In this document: in pieces, positions 33,986 through 40,771 of the stretch
How the letters are laid out: each line of letters starts with the position of its first letter
Position numbering within the stretch: the stretch's first letter is position 1
Assembly: GCA_024278175.1 (NCBI GenBank)
Contig: JAJRTS010000094.1
Span: 1-40,771, forward strand
Source: Gemmatimonadales bacterium
GTDB lineage: Bacteria; Gemmatimonadota; Glassbacteria; GWA2-58-10
Direction of reading: 5' to 3'
Length of the DNA: 40,771 nt
Notes under the pieces: model-generated
What the model was told of the DNA's origin: nothing
What the model saw: only the letters and a program-made list of their open reading frames with translations
Databases searched by the model: none
Position numbers and translations under genes: made by a program

Positions 33986-34888
33986 TTAACTGCGCGAAAC
34001 GTTGTGGCGGAAATCGACCCAAGTGTCAAGCAGTCCCAGCGCCAGATGCACCATCACCAGCGGGGTGAAGCAGAGCATGATCACCAGCAGCCGCGGCAGC
34101 AAGCCGCCCTTGCGTTGCTGCACGAAATGAAATATCACCGACAGGCCGCGGACCACGTAGAGCACGCCCATCACAAACAACAGGTTGAGCGACAGGCGGG
34201 TGATTGCCTCGTTGCCGCCGGCCAGAACGCCGCCGGCCAGCCCGGCCACCACCGCCCAGACCCAGTTGTCCTCGAACCGGTACTGGGTGAATGTGTTGAT
34301 TCCCAGCGAGAGGTGGAACTCCGAGCGGCAGAAGCGCCGGAAAATAACTACCGCCAGCAGGAAACCCGCCACCATCATCAGCGTAAACTGACCCGGGATC
34401 AGCCGTACCACCAGTTGGTTCATCTCCTGCCAGGCGATCTCCTGTTCCACGTCTCCCGCCGTGTTCTCGGCGGCCATCTGCTGGAGCGCCTGCTGGGATT
34501 CCAGAACGTTCTTTTCCAGCGCACTCCAGCTCTCACCGGCTCCCGCACCGATAGTCACCGCGGTAACCAGCACGCCGACAGCGCAGCCGATCAGGGCGCT
34601 GGAGGTAACCGAACTGAACAGGTTCCCTTTCAGGCTGTGAACGGCCACCAGGGCGCTGGAAGCGGCGAACAGGAACAGCAGAGGATTGTACCAGAGTCCG
34701 AACGCGGCCAGCGGCATCAGGGCCGCCCCGGCCAACAACCGCCGGCGTTGTCTGCTCTCGCAACAGAGAATCAGCAGGCTCAGCGCCGCTCCGGCCCCGA
34801 TCATCAGGAACGGATTGGTGACGGCGATCGCGCCGGCAATCGCCAGCGGGAACCAGGAATTGCGCCAGTTGGATCGGGCTATCGACAT
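33986..34888 (-). CDS. DUF2232/YybS-family integral membrane protein
   Basis: A 300-residue protein with about eight hydrophobic segments and a polar loop near 117-155 (SWSALEKNVLESQQALQQM). Its place between rpsR and rplI is where a DUF2232 (YybS-like) gene lies in many bacteria, and the pattern fits that family. Function is unknown. The C-terminal part (TPLVMVHLALGLLDTWVDFR) is typical. It is 73 bp after rpsR and 91 bp before rplI on the same strand. The ribosome site is weak. Confidence 0.85.
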   Translation of the reverse strand: MSIARSNWRNSWFPLAIAGAIAVTNPFLMIGAGAALSLLILCCESRQRRRLLAGAALMPLAAFGLWYNPLLFLFAASSALVAVHSLKGNLFSSVTSSALIGCAVGVLVTAVTIGAGAGESWSALEKNVLESQQALQQMAAENTAGDVEQEIAWQEMNQLVVRLIPGQFTLMMVAGFLLAVVIFRRFCRSEFHLSLGINTFTQYRFEDNWVWAVVAGLAGGVLAGGNEAITRLSLNLLFVMGVLYVVRGLSVIFHFVQQRKGGLLPRLLVIMLCFTPLVMVHLALGLLDTWVDFRHNVSRS

Positions 34889-34961
34889 TTGACCATCCGC
34901 ATGGGCGGGGCGCGGCGCGCGGCGGCAGCAGTGCGCACACGGGCCGGAAACCGTTGTTTCT

Positions 34962-35204
34962 TTAACCTTCGAAATCGCCGATATACGGCAGCAACGCCAG
35001 GTGCCGCGCCCGTTTGATCGCGGTGGAAAGCTGGCGCTGATGCTTGGCGCAGGTGCCGCTGGTGCGCCGCGGAACGATCTTACCCCGCTCGGTGACGAAG
35101 CGGCCCAGCATTTTGAAATCCTTGAAATCGATAGCCTTGATCTTGTCTTCGCAGAATTTACATGTCTTCCTGCGGCCGCCGTCCATAGACCTGAACCTTC
35201 TCAT
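34962..35204 (-). CDS. rpsR: 30S ribosomal protein bS18
   Basis: An 80-residue bS18. The core [21 protein letters not shown] and [15 protein letters not shown] are standard. Cys15-x2-Cys18 and Cys52-x2-His55 form the zinc-ribbon-like C+ version, while many bacteria have lost it. AGGAGAAGG precedes the ATG. It is followed by the DUF2232 gene. Confidence 0.96.
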   Translation of the reverse strand: MRRFRSMDGGRRKTCKFCEDKIKAIDFKDFKMLGRFVTERGKIVPRRTSGTCAKHQRQLSTAIKRARHLALLPYIGDFEG

Positions 35205-35321
35205 CTATCCTTCTCCTGATAAATTTTAGCTTTGACAAACGCCTCTTTGCTCTCCGTTCGCGCGCTGGAATACGTTCACAGCCCCCGCGCGAAAGAGAAA
35301 ATCGCCGCTGTGCTCCGGAAA

Positions 35322-35663
35322 TTATTTGTCATTCTCCTCGGAGGTTTTCTGCACGAGCACCCGCTCGGTTTCCGGATCGTAGATCACGATCAGGCTGCGG
35401 ATAACGATGTCGTTGATTCTCAGCCTGCGCTCGATCTGCTCGATCGCTTCCGGCTCGGCGTTGAAGCGGTAGATGCGGTAGAAGGCGTTTTCCTTCTTCT
35501 TCAACTGGAACGCCAACTTGCGCTTACCCCAGTCGATTGTCTCGTTCTCGATAATCTCGGCGCCCTGGGCGGTGAGGATTTCGAGCACTTTGTTGAAGGT
35601 ATTGTCGACCTCGGCATCTTCGATGGTCGGGTCCAGCAGAAGGACGATCTCGTATTTCTTCAC
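35322..35663 (-). CDS. rpsF: 30S ribosomal protein bS6
   Basis: A 113-residue bS6. MKKYEIVLLLDPTIEDAEVD and the IDWGKRKLAFQLKKKE block are typical, followed by FYRIYRFNAEPEAI. The start is GTG at 35663 with AAGGGAG seven bases upstream. It forms a heterodimer with bS18 on the 30S subunit. The 117-bp gap to rpsR, where ssb often lies, contains no gene. Confidence 0.96.
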   Translation of the reverse strand: MKKYEIVLLLDPTIEDAEVDNTFNKVLEILTAQGAEIIENETIDWGKRKLAFQLKKKENAFYRIYRFNAEPEAIEQIERRLRINDIVIRSLIVIYDPETERVLVQKTSEENDK

Positions 35664-35688
35664 GGGCCGTCTCCCTTCGGTCAGTTAG

Positions 35689-35714
35689 GTCCCCGTCACA
35701 GCCGTCACGGGAAC
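35689..35714 (-). promoter_or_regulatory. Leader hairpin ahead of rpsF
   Basis: On the minus strand GTTCCCGT and ACGGGGAC form an eight-pair stem around a ten-base loop (GACGGCTGTG). It lies 26 bp before rpsF. A bS6:bS18-binding leader is known in this position in many bacteria, so autoregulation is plausible, but I cannot match the known fold in detail. Confidence 0.4.
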
Positions 35715-35750
35715 AGGGGGTTAGTGTGCTGTAAGCTAAAGCGAGGGGAT

Positions 35751-35779
35751 AATTTAGCTGCGACGACGGGAAAAAGCAA
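35751..35779 (-). promoter_or_regulatory. Probable promoter of the rpsF operon
   Basis: On the minus strand TTGCTT (35774-35779), 17 bp, TAAATT (35751-35756). Moderate match in both boxes. It lies between the hppA terminator and the rpsF leader hairpin, which is the expected place. Confidence 0.45.
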
Positions 35780-35826
35780 GGTTAATTGTATCTTTTTGCG
35801 GAGAGGGTATAAAGGGCGCTTGATAT

Positions 35827-35866
35827 AAAAAGCCAAAGGGCACGGCGGATTGCCGCGCCCTTTGGC
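35827..35866 (-). terminator. Rho-independent terminator of the prs-hppA operon
   Basis: GCCAAAGGGC-A-CGGC pairs with GCCG-C-GCCCTTTGGC (35832-35866), broken by one A/C mismatch. On the minus strand TTTTT (35827-35831) follows. It lies 31 bp past the hppA stop. Confidence 0.85.
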
Positions 35867-35897
35867 CCTGTAATGCCATAACCGGAATGGCCCGCTC

Positions 35898-37979
<2,082 letters not shown>

Positions 37980-38032
37980 CACTGCTCTCCTGGTACCAGA
38001 AAAAGAAAAAATGATGCGTGCGGGTAATAACT

Positions 38033-38584
38033 TCAACGTGTATTAAAACGGCTCATTGCCGTTTCGATACCTTCTTTATAGAAACAAAACATCGCGTCGG
38101 AAGCGTCGTCGAAACGATCCAGCACTGCGTCTTCCTCATGGGGCTCGAACGGGCTGAGCACGTAATCGGCCAACTCGCCCGAGATCCGCTCTCCCGCTAC
38201 CCCGAAACGAAGACGCGCGCACCTGTCGGTGCCCAGGGCCTCGATTATCGACTTGAGTCCTTTATGGCCCCCGGCGCTGCCGTCCGGCCTGATTCTGATT
38301 GTTCCGGCGGGCAGGTCGGCCTCATCGTAACAGACAAGCAGATTTTCCAGCTTGAAGGGTCTGCGGCGCCACAGGGCGCTGAGCGCGACGCCGCTGCGAT
38401 TCATGTACAGGATAGGTTTGACAAAGAGGAAATCGAGTCCCTCGGCGGACCCCGCCGTAACCAGGCAGTTCGAGGTTCTGGTGAAATCAGCGAATCCCAG
38501 TTTATGGGCCAGATAATCCACGAACCAGAAGCCGATATTATGCCTGGTGTTTTCGTATTCCGGCCCGGGGTTGCCCAGGCCCAC
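38033..38584 (-). CDS. pth: Peptidyl-tRNA hydrolase
   Basis: Bacterial-type Pth. Seen: [17 protein letters not shown] with the catalytic His15, [10 protein letters not shown] (56-65), DEADLPAG with the catalytic Asp87, and GSAGGHKGL (102-110). It frees peptides from prematurely released peptidyl-tRNA. The first ordinary start in frame is this GTG, but it would cut off the conserved first beta strand ([10 protein letters not shown]), which is encoded just upstream. An ATA at 38623 gives the full N-terminus (196 residues, family-like) with AAGGAG eight bases before it, and overlaps the rplY stop by four bases as ATAA. The GTG has no ribosome site. The true start is therefore unsettled. Confidence 0.85.
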   Translation of the reverse strand: MGLGNPGPEYENTRHNIGFWFVDYLAHKLGFADFTRTSNCLVTAGSAEGLDFLFVKPILYMNRSGVALSALWRRRPFKLENLLVCYDEADLPAGTIRIRPDGSAGGHKGLKSIIEALGTDRCARLRFGVAGERISGELADYVLSPFEPHEEDAVLDRFDDASDAMFCFYKEGIETAMSRFNTR

Positions 38585-38619
38585 TACAACTCGAAGGTCG
38601 GATTCAGGCCGAGACTCTA

Positions 38620-39294
38620 TTATTCCTCGCTCTCCTTGTCGTCGGCGCCAGCCTCCGCGGCTTCGCCATCCTCAGGCAGCTCGCCCTCGGCCAGTTCCTC
38701 TTCTTCCTCGACCGGTTCGACTATCACAACCGGCGGCACAACACTCACAATCGAGCGATCTTCTTCGGTGAGTATCTCGAAATCACCGCTTTTCAGATCG
38801 GCGACATGGATGCTCTCGTTGATGTGCAACCCGCTGATGTCAATATCGATCTGGTTGGGAATACTGGTGGGCAGGACCATGATTTCCAGCTCGCGCAACA
38901 CGTGCTGAACTATTCCGCCCTGCTCGGTGACACCGGCCGGGTTGCCGTGCAGAATGATCGGCACATTGACCGGAATCTTACGGCCCTTGGGCACGCAGTA
39001 GAAATCAACGTGGTGCAGCACAGACTTGAACGGATGACGCTGAACTTCGCGGATGAGCGTCTTGTATTTCTTATTGACATCGCCGGAAAGGTCCAGATCG
39101 ACAATCGTGTTCTCGGTCGAGATGTGCTGCAGCAGGTGGTTCAATTCCCTGGCGTCAACCATCAGCGCCACAGTCTCTTCATCGGGACCGTAAACCACGC
39201 CCGGCACCTGCCCCGCGGCGCGCATGCGGTGCATCTCACCCTTACCGAAATGGTTGCGTGTCCGGGCTTTGAAAACTGGATTCTTACTTGCCAT
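38620..39294 (-). CDS. rplY: 50S ribosomal protein bL25 (CTC type)
   Basis: A 224-residue bL25 of the long CTC form. The N-terminal domain binds 5S rRNA (KARTRNHFGKGEMHRMRAAG at 9-28, then VPGVVYG). A second domain follows from about 95 (PKGRKIPVNVPIILHGNPAGV). The last 30 residues are an acidic tail rich in Glu and Asp (EEEEELAEGELPEDGE). AGGAG precedes the ATG. It follows prs by 36 bp and overlaps or abuts pth. Confidence 0.95.
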   Translation of the reverse strand: MASKNPVFKARTRNHFGKGEMHRMRAAGQVPGVVYGPDEETVALMVDARELNHLLQHISTENTIVDLDLSGDVNKKYKTLIREVQRHPFKSVLHHVDFYCVPKGRKIPVNVPIILHGNPAGVTEQGGIVQHVLRELEIMVLPTSIPNQIDIDISGLHINESIHVADLKSGDFEILTEEDRSIVSVVPPVVIVEPVEEEEELAEGELPEDGEAAEAGADDKESEE

Positions 39295-39330
39295 CGTACA
39301 ACTCCTGGAGTTTATACTTCGCTCGATTTA

Positions 39331-40275
39331 TCAGTCCACGAACAACGTGCTTACCGACTGGCCCATGTGGATATAACTTATGGCCTTGGCCAGCAGGTCG
39401 GCAACAGTGAGGACTTTCAGTTTCGGAAAAATTTTTTCCTCGGGGATCAGGATCGTATCGGTGAGCGCCACGCCGGTCAGCGGAGCACTCTGAAGGTTTT
39501 CAACAGCATTGCCGGAAAGCACCGGATGGGTGCAGCAGACCCAGACGTCTTTGGCGCCGTGCTCACAAAGCACGTTGCAGGCTCCGATCAGCGTACCGCC
39601 GGTGTCGATCATGTCGTCGACAACCACCACGTCCTTGCCGTCGACATCGCCGATAATGTTCAGGCTTTCGCTCACGTTGGGCCGCGGCCGCCGTTTTTCA
39701 ATAAAGGCCAGCGGGCAGTCCAGCCGGCCGGCGTAACCGCGCGCCATCTTGGCCCCGCCGATATCCGGTGAAACCACCACGGGATCCACCAACTTCAGGG
39801 AGCGGATAAAGTCCAGGAAGATCGGCAGGGTGTAGAGGTGGTCGCTGGGGATGTCGAAAAAACCCTGGATCTGGTGCGAGTGCAGATCGAGCATCATCAC
39901 CCTGTCCGCCCCGCTCATCGTGATCAGGTTCGCCGCCAGCTTGGCGCCGATACCCACGCGCGGCTGGTCCTTGCGGTCCTGGCGGCCGTAGCCGTAATAG
40001 GGGACCACCGCCGTGATCCGTCCGGCCGAGGAGCGCCGCAACGTATCGATAATCAGCAGCAGCTCCATAAAGTTATCCGCCGGCGGGTTTGTCGGCTGGA
40101 TCACGAAACAATCCGTGCCGCGGATGTTCTCCAGGATTTTGACGAAAATCTCGCCGTCGGAAAACCGTCCGACCTCGATCTTGCACAACTCCATGTTCAG
40201 GCAGCCGGCGATTTTCCCGGCCAGCGGACTGTTGGCGTTGCCGGAGATGATTTTCAGGTCGATTCCGGAGAACAT
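39331..40275 (-). CDS. prs: Ribose-phosphate pyrophosphokinase (PRPP synthase)
   Basis: A 314-residue class I PRPP synthase, the normal length. Seen: GRFSDGEIFVKI (36-47), YYGYGRQDRKDQPR (93-106), the catalytic loop DLHSHQIQGFF (130-140), and the PRPP-binding VVVVDDMIDTGGTL (216-229). It makes PRPP from ribose 5-phosphate and ATP for nucleotides, His and Trp. The ATG has GAGG about 11 bases upstream. It is the first protein gene of an operon that starts with tRNA-Gln. Confidence 0.97.
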   Translation of the reverse strand: MFSGIDLKIISGNANSPLAGKIAGCLNMELCKIEVGRFSDGEIFVKILENIRGTDCFVIQPTNPPADNFMELLLIIDTLRRSSAGRITAVVPYYGYGRQDRKDQPRVGIGAKLAANLITMSGADRVMMLDLHSHQIQGFFDIPSDHLYTLPIFLDFIRSLKLVDPVVVSPDIGGAKMARGYAGRLDCPLAFIEKRRPRPNVSESLNIIGDVDGKDVVVVDDMIDTGGTLIGACNVLCEHGAKDVWVCCTHPVLSGNAVENLQSAPLTGVALTDTILIPEEKIFPKLKVLTVADLLAKAISYIHMGQSVSTLFVD

Positions 40276-40334
40276 TTTATTTATCGTACCTCGTCAAACA
40301 AACCGGGCCGCATCTCTACGGCCCGGCGGTGAAC

Positions 40335-40409
40335 TGGCTGGGGCGGCAGGATTCGAACCTGCGAATGCGGGAACCAAAGTCCCGTGACTTACCACTTGTC
40401 GACGCCCCA
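40335..40409 (-). tRNA. tRNA-Gln (anticodon TTG)
   Basis: On the minus strand a full cloverleaf is visible: acceptor TGGGGCG paired with CGCCCCA, D arm GACAAGTGGTAAGTC, anticodon arm ACGGGACTTTGGTTCCCGC with TTG in the loop, T arm GCAGGTTCGAATCCTGC, discriminator G, and an encoded CCA. It lies 59 bp before prs and is probably co-transcribed with it. Confidence 0.96.
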
Positions 40410-40771
40410 TCGCACGGAAAATCAACGGGATTTACGCGCACAATCACAGTTTTCGAAAAGAAAAATTGACGTTAAAGATAAAATTCCCAACGATCTCTGT
40501 CAACTTTTTTAGCTGCGTATCGGTTCGACCGGTGTTTTCACCCCCCGGCAAGGATGGCATACATGCGACAGGAGTGTTATTTTTTTCTGACTCCGGCGTA
40601 TTGACGCGCGTTCGTTAGCTGATAAAGTGTTTAGAAGTTATTTGAAAACCTCTTAGTAATTTGCTGAAGGCAATCGAGTTAGTGGAATCGATATCGGTCG
40701 ATACCCCGTGAAGCTCAGGGCTTGTTTTTTTGTGGTGGGGCGGGGTCAGTCCCGGGCCGCATGTCTGAGCC
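40410..40771. other. Gene-free right edge
   Basis: About 360 bp, AT-rich near the tRNA. It holds the promoter of the tRNA-Gln-prs operon (40475-40503). No credible gene or partial gene is visible on either strand. Confidence 0.5.
40475..40503 (-). promoter_or_regulatory. Sigma70 promoter of the tRNA-Gln-prs-rplY-pth-hppA operon
   Basis: On the minus strand TTGACA (40498-40503), 17 bp, TATCTT (40475-40480). A perfect -35 and moderate -10, placed about 65 bp before the tRNA. No second promoter was seen before hppA. Confidence 0.7.

Overview
The window reads as chromosomal DNA from a GC-rich, diderm (Gram-negative) bacterium, probably an uncultured lineage. Support for a diderm comes from an RND pump, a predicted outer-membrane barrel, several exported proteins (Sec and Tat signals) and a long CTC-type bL25. 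The lineage cannot be fixed from sequence alone. The density of Tat-exported oxidoreductases, secreted beta-propellers and Na+-coupled symporters resembles FCB- or PVC-like polysaccharide degraders, but that is inference. No phage, IS element, CRISPR array or plasmid function was seen.

Layout. 0-3.5 kb: a small Cys-rich coiled-coil protein, an SDR dehydrogenase and an SSS-family symporter. 3.6-9.7 kb: a small barrel protein, a secreted protein of unknown function, and a tandem run of three exported beta-propeller genes ending at a textbook Rho-independent terminator; the first two propellers are close paralogues overlapping by 4 bp. 9.7-14.7 kb: a lone PAS protein, an S41 processing protease with a small membrane partner, an ArnT-like membrane glycosyltransferase and a glutathione peroxidase. 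15-18.8 kb: an N-acyltransferase of the FeeM/autoinducer-synthase type, Maf, D-aminoacyl-tRNA deacylase, and a protein with a degenerate HD-GYP-like core. 19-24.6 kb: a Tat-exported DUF2264 protein and a solo RND permease. 24.6-25.7 kb: an AT-rich orphan gene followed by repeat elements. 25.7-32.3 kb: an AgcS symporter, a methyltransferase-like protein, a hairpin-rich spacer, a Gfo/Idh/MocA oxidoreductase broken by an in-frame TAG, and an ATPase-TPR protein.

32.5-40.4 kb is conserved housekeeping DNA. ssb and a 51-residue basic protein run rightward and meet the leftward operon rpsF-rpsR-DUF2232-rplI at a shared terminator. Further right is a leftward operon tRNA-Gln(TTG)-prs-rplY-pth-hppA with a good sigma70 promoter upstream and a strong terminator at its end; it joins PRPP synthesis, translation quality control and a K+-dependent membrane pyrophosphatase.

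The left two thirds look like an accessory carbohydrate or envelope region and the right third like core genome. The items most worth following are the tandem propeller pair with its shared C-terminal signature, the FeeM-like acyltransferase, the AT-rich insertion with its inverted repeats, the amber-interrupted oxidoreductase, a pth gene whose conserved N-terminus precedes any canonical start codon, and recurring promoter/palindrome modules in the spacers.
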